A stretch of DNA of 64,000 nt from Clostridia bacterium (GCA_017468425.1 JAFUIO010000002.1:40911-104910); one strand, 5' to 3'. Shown: positions 53,503-63,961, counted from the stretch's first letter. The notes: generated by a model not told the origin, from the sequence alone. Program-made: numbers and translations.

Positions 53503-56399
53503 TATTCTGCCTCCTGTTCCAATGCTGCAAAAAGACTTCTGAGTCTTATTTTAACAGCACCCAGGTTTGTGATTTCGTCAATTTTAATCTGAGTATAAAT
53601 TTTGTTTCCGGCTTCAAGAATAGCACGTACTTCGTCTGTTGTTACGGCATCAACACCGCAGCCGAAAGAAACTAACTGTATCAGATTTACATTCTTGTGT
53701 TCACCTGCATATTTTGCAGCAAGGTAAAGCCTTGAGTGGTATGTCCACTGGTTAAGTACGTTTACTTCAAATTCTTCAACTTTTCTGCTTACCGCATCTT
53801 CTGTTACAATAACTGCGCCAAAGGATGAAACAAGCGTATCAATACCGTGGCAGATTTCAGGGTCAATATGGTATGGTCTTCCGCAAAGAATTATTACGGG
53901 CTTGTTCTCTTTTTCTGCATATGCAAGAAGTCTGTCGCCTTCTTTTTCGATTCTGTCAAGATGTTTATAGTATTCGTCGTATGCAGCATCAAGAGCTTTC
54001 TTCACTTCAGATTTTGTGAATTTGCCGAAGTTATCGCACATCATTTTATGTGCTCGTGGAGTAAGGTTTTTTCTTCTGTGAATACCGATATAATTATAAA
54101 TGAATTTTGTGTTTTTAAGTCCGGGTGTGTTAGCCTGGATAACTTCAGGGTAAAATGCTACAACGGGGCAGTTGTAGTGGTTGTTACTTTTTCCTTCGTC
54201 AAAATTGTATCCGAGACAAGGGTAGAAGATAGCATCAAGGTCTTCGTTAAGTAATGCTTCAATATGTCCGTGAACAAGCTTTGCGGGATAACATACGGTA
54301 TCAGACGGAATTGTGTGCTGACCGCTTCTGTAAAGCTTGTGTGTTGATTTGGGTGAAGTTACAACCTCAAATCCGAGTTTTGTAAAGAATGTATGCCAGA
54401 AAGGTAACATTTCGTACATATTAAGTCCCATCGGGATACCGATGCGTCCTCTTGTGCCTTTTTCAGGTTTATAAGCATCAAGGAGATTTCTCTTGAAATT
54501 GAACATATTAAGGCTGTCATCAGTTGATTTTGTGTTTGTAATGGGCTTTTCGCATCTGTTACCGCTTATATATTTTTTGCCTGAATTGAAAGTGTTGACT
54601 GTAAGTTTGCAGTTATTTGAACATCCCTTGCAGGTAATTGCAGTTGCCTTGTGTTCAAAAACCTTCAGTTCATCAGGTGTAATAATTGTTGAAGCTTTTG
54701 TGTTTCTGCTCTTTGCATAAAGTGCAGCGCCGTAAGCGCCCATAAGACCTGAAATTGCAGGACGTATTACGTTTCTGCCTATTTCTTTTTCGAATGCACG
54801 CAAAACTGCATCGTTATGGAAAGTACCGCCCTGTACAACAATGTTTTTGCCAAGGTCGTCTGCACTTGAAGCACGTATAACCTTGTAAAGTGCATTTTTA
54901 ACTACGCTTGAAGACAGACCTGCTGAAATATTTTCTATTGTTGCACCGTCTTTCTGCGCCTGTTTTACTGATGAGTTCATAAACACTGTGCATCTTGAGC
55001 CAAGGTCAACGGGCTTGTCTGCAAAAAGACCTATTTTTGCAAATTCTTCAATAGAATAACCGAGTGCACCTGCGAAAGTCTGCAGGAACGAACCGCAGCC
55101 TGAAGAACAAGCTTCGTTAAGGAAAATGTTATCAACAACACCGTTTCTGATTTTAAAGCATTTGATATCCTGACCGCCGATATCGATGATGAAATCAACT
55201 TCGGGGCAGAATTTTTTCGCAGCAATGAAGTGTGCCATTGTTTCAACAATGCCGAAATCAACATTGAAAGCATTCTTGATGATTTCTTCGCCATAACCTG
55301 TAACGGCACTTGATCTGATTTTTACATCAGGATATTTTTTATAGAAATCTTCAAGGAATTCTTTAATATGTACTACAGGGTTTCCGTGGTTGGACATATA
55401 CTGAGAAGTAAGCATTGCTCCGTTTTCGTCAATAACAATGGCTTTGATTGTTGTTGAACCTGCGTCAATACCAAGGTATACTTCTTTGGCATCTGCTGTT
55501 TCTTCAATAGTAGAAAGCTCGTGTCTTTTTCTGAATTCGTCAAACTCTGCTTCTGATTCAAAAAGCGGGTCGGAAGATTTGTATTGTGCATCTATTTTAG
55601 CATTTTTGATTTTGTCTGTTAATGCTGTAATTTCAACTTCTTCACCGTCTGACATAAGTGACGCACCCATTGCCACATAGTAAAGAGAGTTTTCGGGATG
55701 AATTCCTTTTTCATCAAGAGCCTTATCAAAGCTTTCACGTAATTGTGAAAAGAAGGTGAGGGGTCCGCCAAGATAAACAATCTTACCTTTGATTTGTCTG
55801 CCCTGAGCAAGACCTGCAATTGTCTGGTTAACAACTGCTGCAAAAATACTTGCAGAAATATCTGTTTTTTTAGCACCCTGGTTAAGAAGGGGCTGAATAT
55901 CAGATTTTGCAAAAACACCGCAACGGGATGCAACAGTATATATTTTTTCTGCTTTCTTTGCAAGTTCATTCATTTCAGTTGCTTCAACAGAAAGCAGTGA
56001 AGCCATCTGGTCAATAAAAGCACCTGTACCGCCGGCACATGAGCCGTTCATTCTTACTTCAAGTGCACCGTCAAGGAAAATGATTTTAGCATCCTCGCCG
56101 CCGAGTTCAATTACAACATCTGTGTTGGGGATGAAACGGTCTACGGCAATTTTTGTTGCATAAACTTCCTGTACAAAATTTATCCCGGCAGATTCAGCAA
56201 GACCCATTCCGGCAGAGCCTGAAATTGAAAGTGAAGCTTTTGCACCGGGGAATTTATTGTTAATTCTTTCGAGCATATCAACGGCTTTTTCACGAATCAT
56301 TGAAAAGTGACGTTCATATTCGCTATGTATGAGTTTTTCGTTTTCATCAAACACAGCGCACTTCAATGTCGTTGAGCCGATATCAAGTCCGATTTTCAT
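53502..56399 (-). CDS. Acyl-CoA dehydratase activase-related ATPase (two activase domains plus DUF2229)
   Basis: The 965-residue product has two ASKHA ATPase domains of the BcrAD/BadFG (HgdC) type. The first opens with GLDIGSTTLKCAV and has NGSCAGGTGAFIDQMA; the second opens with GIDAGSTTIKAIVI and has ACSSGCGSFLQTFA, where the Cys would bind a [4Fe-4S] cluster. From about residue 600 it has a Cys-rich DUF2229-like part (CKGCSNNCKLTVN, GRPYHIDPEICHGIDT). Activases use ATP to inject an electron into a dehydratase, here the partner encoded next to it. GGTGATAAA precedes the ATG. It starts a two-gene operon. Confidence 0.85.
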   Translation of the reverse strand: MKIGLDIGSTTLKCAVFDENEKLIHSEYERHFSMIREKAVDMLERINNKFPGAKASLSISGSAGMGLAESAGINFVQEVYATKIAVDRFIPNTDVVIELGGEDAKIIFLDGALEVRMNGSCAGGTGAFIDQMASLLSVEATEMNELAKKAEKIYTVASRCGVFAKSDIQPLLNQGAKKTDISASIFAAVVNQTIAGLAQGRQIKGKIVYLGGPLTFFSQLRESFDKALDEKGIHPENSLYYVAMGASLMSDGEEVEITALTDKIKNAKIDAQYKSSDPLFESEAEFDEFRKRHELSTIEETADAKEVYLGIDAGSTTIKAIVIDENGAMLTSQYMSNHGNPVVHIKEFLEDFYKKYPDVKIRSSAVTGYGEEIIKNAFNVDFGIVETMAHFIAAKKFCPEVDFIIDIGGQDIKCFKIRNGVVDNIFLNEACSSGCGSFLQTFAGALGYSIEEFAKIGLFADKPVDLGSRCTVFMNSSVKQAQKDGATIENISAGLSSSVVKNALYKVIRASSADDLGKNIVVQGGTFHNDAVLRAFEKEIGRNVIRPAISGLMGAYGAALYAKSRNTKASTIITPDELKVFEHKATAITCKGCSNNCKLTVNTFNSGKKYISGNRCEKPITNTKSTDDSLNMFNFKRNLLDAYKPEKGTRGRIGIPMGLNMYEMLPFWHTFFTKLGFEVVTSPKSTHKLYRSGQHTIPSDTVCYPAKLVHGHIEALLNEDLDAIFYPCLGYNFDEGKSNNHYNCPVVAFYPEVIQANTPGLKNTKFIYNYIGIHRRKNLTPRAHKMMCDNFGKFTKSEVKKALDAAYDEYYKHLDRIEKEGDRLLAYAEKENKPVIILCGRPYHIDPEICHGIDTLVSSFGAVIVTEDAVSRKVEEFEVNVLNQWTYHSRLYLAAKYAGEHKNVNLIQLVSFGCGVDAVTTDEVRAILEAGNKIYTQIKIDEITNLGAVKIRLRSLFAALEQEAE

Positions 56400-56469
56400 T
56401 TTATCACCACATTATTTGAAATATGTATAATTATCTCACGATTGTCTTGCAATTTTGTTACTAAATTGT

Positions 56470-56520
56470 AAACAAAGCACTTAAAAATTATTATACCATT
56501 TTGAATTTATGTACAAATAT
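56470..56520 (-). promoter_or_regulatory. Possible promoter of the activase operon
   Basis: On the reverse strand TATAAT (near 56490) has an upstream TTTGTA at 16-bp spacing. The rest of the gap between the divergent genes is AT-rich with no gene visible. Confidence 0.4.
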
Positions 56521-56584
56521 CTTAATTCTTTTTAATAATTTGGCGAAATGTAAAAATTATTCAGAAATTGTTCAGAATTATTGT

Positions 56585-56613
56585 TTGACTTTTTTACCAA
56601 TCAGTGGTAACAT
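56585..56613 (+). promoter_or_regulatory. Sigma-A promoter of the ceramidase-like/fucI operon
   Basis: TTGACT (56585-56590) and TAACAT (56608-56613) are 17 bp apart, nearly the same -10 as the promoter at 51086. The transcript would start near 56620, so a start codon at 56618 is excluded and the ATG at 56666 is favoured. Confidence 0.65.
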
Positions 56614-56665
56614 ATAATTGATGAAATTTGTGCTATATACAGCGGAAGGGCAGGGAAACAAAACA

Positions 56666-58084
56666 ATGAATATAGCAGATTTAGCAGCAAGTGCTGTGAA
56701 GAAGATTGCCGATAATCACGGTAAAAAATTAAACAGAAAAATGACTGCACCTGAAATTCCTCAGGCAGAGGCTGAACGTCTCAGCGGTGAAGTTTTCAAC
56801 GCAGGTTTTGCAATGAAAGAAGTAATGCCTGAAAGCGTTACTGCAAAAAAATTCTGGCTTGCAGGCTACAGAACAGGCAACCTTATCACAGGTGTGCTTG
56901 ACCCGCTTACAGTAAGAGCAATGTGGATTGGCTGCGGTGATGGCGGTGTTATTCTTGTAAGTGCGGATTTAATCGGTCTTACAGGCTATGAAGTCAAGCT
57001 TGTACGCGACAGACTTGCTGATTTTACAAAGAAAACAAATTGTAAACTTGTAAGTGTAAGCTGTACTCACACTCACGCAAGTATTGATACAGTAGGTTAT
57101 TGGGGCAAACTTCCCGCAACAGGTAAAAACAAAGAATACATGGAAATGGTAATTTCCTCTATTGCCGAGGTTTGCGTAAAAGCTTATGAAAACAGAAAAG
57201 AAGGCAAGCTTTACAATGGTTCAATCCATGTACCCGAAGCAATCAGCGACGGCAGAATGCCTTACAATATAGTTAACGATAAACTGTCAAGACTCCGTTT
57301 TGTACCTGCTGACGGCAGCGAAGAAACATGGTTCCTTAATTACAGTGCACATCCCAACACAATGGGCGGTGATTGCTCACAGGTAAGTGCAGACTATCCT
57401 TACTTCCTCAGAGAAGCAATCAACAAAGAAAAGAAAACCAATGTTCTTTTCGCAGTTGGAGCTATTGCAGCAGTAAATATTGCAGACCTTGACGAAGACA
57501 GACGTGAAAGAACAAGAAAGGGCGGCGAAATTCTCGCAAAAGCAGCTCTTTCAATAGATAACGATGAAGAACTTACAACCGATATCACAGTTGTTCATCA
57601 GCCTTATTATGCACCTATCGCAAACGGAGTATTGTCACTTATGGCAATTATCAAGGTTTGCAGTGCACTTAAATATCCTTCAAAAACAAGTGAAACAGGT
57701 CTTGCACTTCTCACTGAAATGAACTACATACAGATTGGTTCAAAGAAAATTCTTACAATTCCGGGCGAAGCATTCACAGAAAACATCTACGGCGGTTATG
57801 CAACTAAAGAAGAATCCCCCAATGATGAAGGTCCTGAAATCAATGCAACTCCTCTTTGCGAAATTGTAGGCGATAAAAACCTTGAAGTATTCGGTGTGTC
57901 AAATGATATGACAGGTTATATGATTCCTCTCAATGACTTTGTCCTTCACCCCACACAGCCTTATCTTTCAAGTGTGCGTGATAAATATGACCGCAATCAT
58001 TATCACGAAACAAACGGTCTCGGTAAAAATATCCCTCATGTTATGGCAGATGTACTGCGTGGCATGATGGCTAAAATCAAATAA
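56666..58084 (+). CDS. Neutral/alkaline ceramidase-like protein, apparently cytosolic
   Basis: The 472-residue product matches the N-terminal domain of neutral/alkaline non-lysosomal ceramidases, zinc amidases that split ceramide. The signature SCTHTHAS (about residue 135) carries metal-binding His residues, and NYSAHPNTMGGD and SADYPYFLRE fit later parts. Classical ceramidases are secreted and about 650 residues long, but this protein has no signal peptide and lacks the C-terminal domain. It is 26 nt upstream of fucI in one operon, which argues for a role in sugar or glycoconjugate use rather than lipid cleavage. The true substrate is unknown. Confidence 0.75.
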   Translation: MNIADLAASAVKKIADNHGKKLNRKMTAPEIPQAEAERLSGEVFNAGFAMKEVMPESVTAKKFWLAGYRTGNLITGVLDPLTVRAMWIGCGDGGVILVSADLIGLTGYEVKLVRDRLADFTKKTNCKLVSVSCTHTHASIDTVGYWGKLPATGKNKEYMEMVISSIAEVCVKAYENRKEGKLYNGSIHVPEAISDGRMPYNIVNDKLSRLRFVPADGSEETWFLNYSAHPNTMGGDCSQVSADYPYFLREAINKEKKTNVLFAVGAIAAVNIADLDEDRRERTRKGGEILAKAALSIDNDEELTTDITVVHQPYYAPIANGVLSLMAIIKVCSALKYPSKTSETGLALLTEMNYIQIGSKKILTIPGEAFTENIYGGYATKEESPNDEGPEINATPLCEIVGDKNLEVFGVSNDMTGYMIPLNDFVLHPTQPYLSSVRDKYDRNHYHETNGLGKNIPHVMADVLRGMMAKIK

Positions 58085-58110
58085 ATAAATTCTGAAAGGA
58101 AGTTTTATCT

Positions 58111-59904
58111 ATGGCAACAAACAGATTAGTCGGCGATTATCCCGTTATCGGTATTCGTCCTGTAATCGACGCAAGAAGAGGTCCCCTTAAAGTAAGAGAA
58201 TCTCTCGAAGAACAGACAATGAATATGGCAAAGGCTGCGAAAGCACTCTTTGAAGAAAACCTTAAATATTCAAACGGTGAACCCGTTAAAGTTGTTATTG
58301 CAGACACAACAATCGGTCGTGTAGGCGAAACAGCAGCTTGTGCAGCAAAGTTCAAGAAAGAGGGAGTTGACATCACTCTTTCAGTTACACCTTGCTGGTG
58401 CTATGGTTCAGAAACAATGGATATGGATCCCATGACAATCAAAGGTGTATGGGGCTTCAACGGCACAGAAAGACCCGGTGCAGTTTATCTTGCATCAGTT
58501 CTTGCAGCTCACGCACAGAAAGGTCTTCCCGCATTCGGTATCTATGGTAAAGACGTTCAGCCCTGCGACGCTACAGAAATCCCTGCAGACGTTAAAGAAA
58601 AGCTTCTCCGTTTCGCACGTGCAGCAGTAGCAGCAGCTACAATGAGAGGCAAGTCATATCTCCAGATTGGTTCAATCTGCATGGGTATCGCAGGTTCAAG
58701 CATCAGCCCTGAATTCATCGAAGAATATCTCGGTATGCGTGTTGAATCAGTTGACGAAGTTGAAATCATCAGACGAATGTCTGAAAATATCTATGACGAA
58801 GCAGAATATCAGAAGGCTCTTGCATGGACAAAAGAAAAATGTCCTGAAGGTTTCGATAAGAACCCTGAATTCGTTCGTTCAACAGATGAAAAGAAAGAAA
58901 GCGATTGGGAATTTGTTGTTAAGATGATGTGCATCATCAAAGACCTTATGAACGGCAACCCCAACCTTCCCGAAGGCAGAGAAGAAGAAATGGTAGGCCA
59001 CAATGCTATCGCAGCAGGCTTCCAGGGTCAGCGTCAGTGGACAGACTTCTATCCCAACTGTGACTATCCCGAAGCACTTCTCAACACAACATTTGACTGG
59101 AACGGTGCAAGAGAACCCTACATCCTTGCAACAGAAAATGACGTTCTCAACGGTATCTCAATGCTCTTCGGTAAACTCCTTACAAACAGAGCACAGGCAT
59201 TTGCTGACGTTCGTACATACTGGAGCCCCGAAGCTGTTAAAGAAGCAACAGGTTACGACCTTGAAGGTGTTGCAAAAGAATCACAGGGCTTTATCCACCT
59301 TATCAACTCAGGTGCTGCTTGCCTTGATTTCAGCGGCGAAAGTAAAGATGAAAACGGCAACCCCGTTATGAAAGAATGGTACGATGTTAACGATGCAGAC
59401 ATCGATGCAATGCTCAAAGCAACAACATGGTGTGCAGCAGATAACGGCTATTTCAGAGGCGGCGGATATTCTTCACGTTTCGAAACAAAAGCAGAAATGC
59501 CTGTTACAATGCTTCGTCTTAACCTTGTTAAAGGTGTTGGCCCCGTTCTTCAGCTTGCTGAAGGTTACACAGTAAAACTTCCCGAAGAAGTTTCAGACAA
59601 ACTCTGGGCAAGAACAGACTACACGTGGCCCTGCACATGGTTTGCTCCCAGACTTACAGGCGAAGGTGCATTCAAATCAGCTTATGACGTAATGAACAAC
59701 TGGGGTGCTAACCACGGTGCTATCACATACGGCCACATCGGTGCAGACCTTATTACTCTCTGCTCAATGCTCCGTATTCCTGTTTGTATGCATAACGTTC
59801 CTGAAGAAAAAATCTTCCGTCCTGCAGCATGGAATGCATTCGGTATGGATAAAGAAGGTCAGGACTACCGCGCTTGTGCAACATATGGTCCTCTTTACAA
59901 ATAA
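58111..59904 (+). CDS. fucI: L-fucose isomerase
   Basis: The 597-residue enzyme converts L-fucose (and often D-arabinose) to the ketose. Length and regions such as [16 protein letters not shown] at the start, TVTP-type sheet with [29 protein letters not shown] and [14 protein letters not shown] near the C-terminus fit FucI, including acidic and His residues for Mn2+. AAAGGAAG precedes the ATG. No fuculose kinase or aldolase is seen in the window, so the rest of the pathway must be elsewhere. Confidence 0.92.
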   Translation: MATNRLVGDYPVIGIRPVIDARRGPLKVRESLEEQTMNMAKAAKALFEENLKYSNGEPVKVVIADTTIGRVGETAACAAKFKKEGVDITLSVTPCWCYGSETMDMDPMTIKGVWGFNGTERPGAVYLASVLAAHAQKGLPAFGIYGKDVQPCDATEIPADVKEKLLRFARAAVAAATMRGKSYLQIGSICMGIAGSSISPEFIEEYLGMRVESVDEVEIIRRMSENIYDEAEYQKALAWTKEKCPEGFDKNPEFVRSTDEKKESDWEFVVKMMCIIKDLMNGNPNLPEGREEEMVGHNAIAAGFQGQRQWTDFYPNCDYPEALLNTTFDWNGAREPYILATENDVLNGISMLFGKLLTNRAQAFADVRTYWSPEAVKEATGYDLEGVAKESQGFIHLINSGAACLDFSGESKDENGNPVMKEWYDVNDADIDAMLKATTWCAADNGYFRGGGYSSRFETKAEMPVTMLRLNLVKGVGPVLQLAEGYTVKLPEEVSDKLWARTDYTWPCTWFAPRLTGEGAFKSAYDVMNNWGANHGAITYGHIGADLITLCSMLRIPVCMHNVPEEKIFRPAAWNAFGMDKEGQDYRACATYGPLYK

Positions 59905-59928
59905 TCTGATATTACATTAATATCTCAG

Positions 59929-59956
59929 GCTCCCTTGTTTTCAAGGGAGCTTTTTT
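59929..59956 (+). terminator. Rho-independent terminator after fucI
   Basis: GCTCCCTTG pairs with CAAGGGAGC over 9 bp with a 4-nt loop and runs into six T residues. Confidence 0.92.
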
Positions 59957-59972
59957 CTCTTAGAAAGATAAA

Positions 59973-60002
59973 GCACCCCGGAAGTTATATACTTCGGGGT
60001 GC
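59973..60002 (-). terminator. Terminator for the reverse-strand mannosidase gene
   Basis: GCACCCCGGAAGT pairs with ACTTCGGGGTGC, with one bulged base and a short loop, and the reverse-strand product runs into CTTTATC. It lies 18 nt beyond the mannosidase stop codon. Confidence 0.7.
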
Positions 60003-60020
60003 ATCTTAATGGCAATTTAT

Positions 60021-62468
60021 TTATCCTTCAATAATCAGAATTTCTTTTACTTCTTTTGTCTCAGGGTCAATTGAAATTGTTTTGATTTCCTGGGGCTTCC
60101 AGTTGAACTTGCATTTCACATCAAGTATCTTCAGGTCAATTTCAGCCTCTGTTTCTTTTCCTGCACATTCAAAAGTACGCAGAACAATTTTCTTGCCGTC
60201 TTCGGAATATTTCATAGCCTGAACAAGCACGTTGTCAGCACTTACTTCAAGTCCGCTGTAAACAGGGGGAAGTTCACCCTTATGATGTGTTTCAAGGTAA
60301 AGCTTAAGGGGCATATTGAGAACTTCTGCTTTTTTCACAACATCAGTAAACTCATTTTCGCAAGGAGTCAAAATATATTCAAATTCCTGCTGGCCCTGAT
60401 CAAGGAAATCCATTTCATTGTCACGGCTTCTCTGTCCGTAATGGTCAAGGTAAGCACTGCCTCTTGCCATAACCATTCTCATTTCCTTGTCTTTAACGCA
60501 GAAACTGTATTTTGAATCGTTAATAAGCGCAAAGCCGTCGTTGGTGCCTTCTTCGCAAACTGCAATCCAACCCTGTGCCGGTTCTTCTTCTCCGTTAGCA
60601 GGTTTTCTGATAAATCCGAAAGGCATCGAATAAATTGCTTCAGGATTTTCAATATTCATGGGGAATGCAAGCTTTGCAATTTTATAATGCTCGTTAAAAT
60701 CAAGTTTGCATTTTACTTCAATGTTTTTGCTGTCTCTCCACAGTGAAATGTACTGAATAAGAGTTGACTTGTTGTAAGTTGTTGTAACTTTGATTGTGGC
60801 ACGTAAATATCCTGTTTCAATAATTTCAAGCTTTGCATCAGAGAATTGTCCGATGTCACGGTTAAAATCAAAAACATTATGTGCCCAGGTGTCAGTGTGA
60901 ACATCATCTTCAATAATTGCTTTTGCAATGGGGGCAGATGTAAGTTCTTTATCTGATTCTTTATCATAGTAACTGTCAATAGCGCCTGTATGCTTGTTGA
61001 TAGTGATTTTAACCTTACTGTTTTCAATTGTATTTTCAGTTACGATAAACTCATTTTCTACAGGCTTCGGCTGATAATTCTGTTCATCCTTATAGATGAA
61101 AAATGTCTTGTAACCATAAGGTTCAAGCTCTGCTTCAAACAGACACTGCATAAAGTGTCCGCCGTCTGTGTACGGTGCACGTACAATCTGGAAAGGAATT
61201 TCATTGTCGTCAGAATCAAGCACGCCTGAAACCCAACCCATACCGAAACAAACTTTTGCTTTAACAGGGAAAGAGTGGGGGTTAAAAACAACCATCGGGC
61301 AACCTTCGCCTTCACGTATCCACAATCTGTCACGTTTGTGTGAAGGTCTGTAGTCAAGGAACTTTGTTGTGTTCACTCTCCATGAAATTCTTTCAGCACC
61401 GAATGAACCTACCTGAAGTGCAGTTTCACTTGCATAACCGAAAGCGTTATAAGCATCTGTGTAAGCGGGTTTTATTGAGCAACCTGCAAGGATGTCGTGG
61501 AACTGGTTGAACATAACACTTTCCCACGCACGTTCAATAGATTTCGTTTTCGGCTCTGACTTTGTGAGAATTGTTGACATAAGGTCAATCTTCTCTGCAT
61601 AAACAAGGTCATTTTCAGCCTTGCGGTTCATTGCCTTGACTTTGCTGTTTGCGCTGTAGCAACCGCTTGCGTGATGCTGTAAATCTTCATTTACCGTGGG
61701 AATATCAATTTTGTCGATATGCTCGTTTATGTAGTCAAAGTAATCATCTGTCTTTGAATAAATGAAAACGTCTTTTCCTTTTTCTTTACGTAATTTTTCA
61801 GCTTCATCAAGCTGTTCAATTGACGGCCCGCCACCGTGGTTGCCTACTCCGTAGAAAATCATCTGAGGCTGGGGGAGACTTTCTGAATATTCCCATCTGC
61901 CGTCTTTTATTCCGCCACAGTAACCCATAGGAATTCTGAAAGCAAGCACATCGCTGCCGTCAGGACTCGTCCAGTGGTGGAGATTCTTCTTCGGCAAATT
62001 CGGCTTTTCGTTTGTGTCGTTGGGACGCTGATAAATATAATTATCAATGCCTGACTTTTTCATAATCTGCGGCAACATTCCGTTGTGACCGAATGAATCC
62101 ACGTTATAACCTGTTTTTACAATTGAGCCGAATCTCTCTTTGAAATATTTCTGTGAATAAAGAAAATGTCTTGCGAAAGATTCGCCTGAGGGAATGTTGC
62201 AGTCAGGCTGTACCCACATACCGCCTGTAATGCACCAACGGCCTTCTTCATATCTCTGCTTGATTTCTTCAAACATTTCAGGCTCGCTCAGCTCTATCCA
62301 TTTATAATAAGAAGCGCAGGCAGAAGTGAAAATATAATCGGGATATTCCTTCATTCTGTCAAGTGCAGCTCTGTAAGTTGATTTAACAAGGCTTAAGCCT
62401 TCGGGCACACACCACTGCCATACAGGGTCAAGGTGAGCGTTGCCGATAAGATGATAAGTTTTTTTCAT
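60021..62468 (-). CDS. GH38 alpha-mannosidase
   Basis: The 815-residue glycoside hydrolase of family 38 removes alpha-linked mannose. NAHLDPVWQW (about residues 8-17) carries zinc-binding His and Asp, and YNVDSFGHNGMLPQ (about 115-128) carries the nucleophile Asp. The C-terminal beta domains follow. No signal peptide is seen, so it probably acts in the cytosol on imported oligosaccharides. I chose the ATG at 62468 because AAGGAG lies 8 nt upstream; the longer frame from 62549 has no such site. It is divergent from the AraC-type regulator, its likely controller. Confidence 0.9.
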   Translation of the reverse strand: MKKTYHLIGNAHLDPVWQWCVPEGLSLVKSTYRAALDRMKEYPDYIFTSACASYYKWIELSEPEMFEEIKQRYEEGRWCITGGMWVQPDCNIPSGESFARHFLYSQKYFKERFGSIVKTGYNVDSFGHNGMLPQIMKKSGIDNYIYQRPNDTNEKPNLPKKNLHHWTSPDGSDVLAFRIPMGYCGGIKDGRWEYSESLPQPQMIFYGVGNHGGGPSIEQLDEAEKLRKEKGKDVFIYSKTDDYFDYINEHIDKIDIPTVNEDLQHHASGCYSANSKVKAMNRKAENDLVYAEKIDLMSTILTKSEPKTKSIERAWESVMFNQFHDILAGCSIKPAYTDAYNAFGYASETALQVGSFGAERISWRVNTTKFLDYRPSHKRDRLWIREGEGCPMVVFNPHSFPVKAKVCFGMGWVSGVLDSDDNEIPFQIVRAPYTDGGHFMQCLFEAELEPYGYKTFFIYKDEQNYQPKPVENEFIVTENTIENSKVKITINKHTGAIDSYYDKESDKELTSAPIAKAIIEDDVHTDTWAHNVFDFNRDIGQFSDAKLEIIETGYLRATIKVTTTYNKSTLIQYISLWRDSKNIEVKCKLDFNEHYKIAKLAFPMNIENPEAIYSMPFGFIRKPANGEEEPAQGWIAVCEEGTNDGFALINDSKYSFCVKDKEMRMVMARGSAYLDHYGQRSRDNEMDFLDQGQQEFEYILTPCENEFTDVVKKAEVLNMPLKLYLETHHKGELPPVYSGLEVSADNVLVQAMKYSEDGKKIVLRTFECAGKETEAEIDLKILDVKCKFNWKPQEIKTISIDPETKEVKEILIIEG

Positions 62469-62556
62469 AGTGCCAACTCCTTTTAATAAGTTTTTACCTA
62501 TGGTTTTATTATACTTTGCTTGTTTCATGATTGCATTGTCTTTTTTCAACTTTATA

Positions 62557-62585
62557 TTGATTTTTATTATGATTTAAGTTAGAAT
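62557..62585 (+). promoter_or_regulatory. Sigma-A promoter of the AraC-type regulator gene
   Basis: TTGATT (62557-62562) and TAGAAT (62580-62585) are 17 bp apart. The start near 62592 leaves a leader of about 15 nt. Confidence 0.65.
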
Positions 62586-62607
62586 TGTTGTAAAAGGAAG
62601 TGAGAAT

Positions 62608-63393
62608 GTGCAGAAATATGCAAAAAGTAAATTTATAGAAAACGGTTACCTGAGTGCCGTTAAAAAGAATGAAAACACTTTTGTGGAAACACATTTTCAT
62701 GATTTTTATGAGCTTGAGTTTATCATTTCAGGCAGCGGTACATACACTGTCGACGGCACGGAATATGCTATTGAGGCAGGAGCGTTATTTTTTCTGACAC
62801 CGTTTAATTACCATTGTGTGGATATCAGGGATGCACAACTTTATAATGTGATGTTTTCAAGTAATATCTGCAACCATACTTTTTTGCAGGAGCTTACAAA
62901 AAATGCCCCTGTGTTTTTGCAGACTGACGGCAAAACAAAGCTTTGCTTTGAAGTGCTTCTTGATGAGCTTTGCGACAATATTGATGATAACGATCTTTCT
63001 ACGGTGCTTCTTGATACTGTCATTGCAAGGCTTAAAAAGGAAGTTGCGAATGACATTAGGAATAAAACACTTTCTGCAATAAATAAGGCAGAACTTTATA
63101 TACTCAATAATTTCAGAAACGGAATTACATTGAATGATGTAGCAAAAGAACTTGCCCTTACACCAACGTATTTTTCCCGATTGTTCAAAGAGGAAAAAGG
63201 TATAAACTTCAAAACGTATCTTAATAATATGCGTTTTGAATATGCGAGAAAGCTTTTAGTGCATTCAGAGATGACGGTGATGCAGATATGTTCTGAAAGC
63301 GGATTTAATGATTATCCGAATTTCATCCGCAGATTCCGACAATATACAGGATTTTACCCGGCGCAGTACAGGAAAGAGCAGATAAACGAATGA
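62608..63393 (+). CDS. AraC-family transcription regulator with cupin sensor domain
   Basis: The 261-residue product has an N-terminal cupin (HFHDFYELEFIISGSGTYTV, about residues 28-48) for a small ligand and a C-terminal pair of helix-turn-helix motifs (LNDVAKELALTPTYFSRLFK and IRRFRQYTGFYPAQYR). The start is a GTG at 62608 with AGGAAGTGAGA upstream. Its divergent neighbour is the alpha-mannosidase, so it probably activates that gene in response to a sugar. Confidence 0.9.
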   Translation: MQKYAKSKFIENGYLSAVKKNENTFVETHFHDFYELEFIISGSGTYTVDGTEYAIEAGALFFLTPFNYHCVDIRDAQLYNVMFSSNICNHTFLQELTKNAPVFLQTDGKTKLCFEVLLDELCDNIDDNDLSTVLLDTVIARLKKEVANDIRNKTLSAINKAELYILNNFRNGITLNDVAKELALTPTYFSRLFKEEKGINFKTYLNNMRFEYARKLLVHSEMTVMQICSESGFNDYPNFIRRFRQYTGFYPAQYRKEQINE

Positions 63394-63640
63394 TTTGTTC
63401 TCGCTTTTTGAGAATAAACCTTCAAAGCGAATTCAGATGTGAAAACTGACTTGCATTCAAGATGATTTTTACCTTTTTATCACCTAATGACATTACGATG
63501 TTGTTACTGAAGGAAAAAATCTTACAATAGAAATGTTTTATCCGCCTGTCAGCGCAGGCTTTGATATGAAATGGAAGATATCTTGCACAATGACAATCGG
63601 CGGCGGATTCTGATAATTAAAGAAAACAAAGAATATTTAA

Positions 63641-63666
63641 GGATGCCTCTTGAGGCATCCTTTTTT
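63641..63666 (+). terminator. Rho-independent terminator
   Basis: GGATGCCTC pairs with GAGGCATCC over 9 bp with a 2-nt loop and runs into six T residues. It lies 248 nt beyond the regulator gene, so it may belong to a decayed or non-coding transcript. Confidence 0.9.
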
Positions 63667-63932
63667 AATGAATAATGAATAACGAATGATGAATAATAGT
63701 GGGTCTGCGCCGCAATTAAATGAAAAATGCAAAACGCAAAGTGGAAAATTACATAGTGTACCGATTCAAAAAAAGTAGGGAATGGCGCTTGACGACGTTC
63801 CGCGAAACTTGCGGTCGACCGCGAGGAATAGACAAAAACCACAAAATAAAGTGTGGAGATTAAGAAAAAGTGTAGGTATAGTGGTAAACGCGCGGAGGGG
63901 TTGGAAAGTTTAAAAAAGTTTTAAAAAAAGTG

Positions 63933-63961
63933 TTGACAAAAGTGAATTGATTTGGTATTAT
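63933..63961 (+). promoter_or_regulatory. Strong sigma-A promoter driving a gene outside the window
   Basis: TTGACA (63933-63938) and TATTAT (63956-63961) are 17 bp apart. The short leader that follows contains AGCGTT and AACGCT as an inverted repeat. The gene or RNA is cut off by the window end. Confidence 0.75.

Noticed and set aside
63494..63616. Short frame ending in MTIGGGF after the AraC-type gene
   Set aside because: It might be a gene remnant, but it is under 45 codons, has no ribosome binding site and matches nothing I know.
63549..63842. Reverse-strand 97-codon frame with FHFAFCIFHLIAAQ-type sequence
   Set aside because: It is produced by low-complexity intergenic repeats (GAATAATGAATAA-type) and crosses a terminator. 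No ribosome binding site or recognisable domain.
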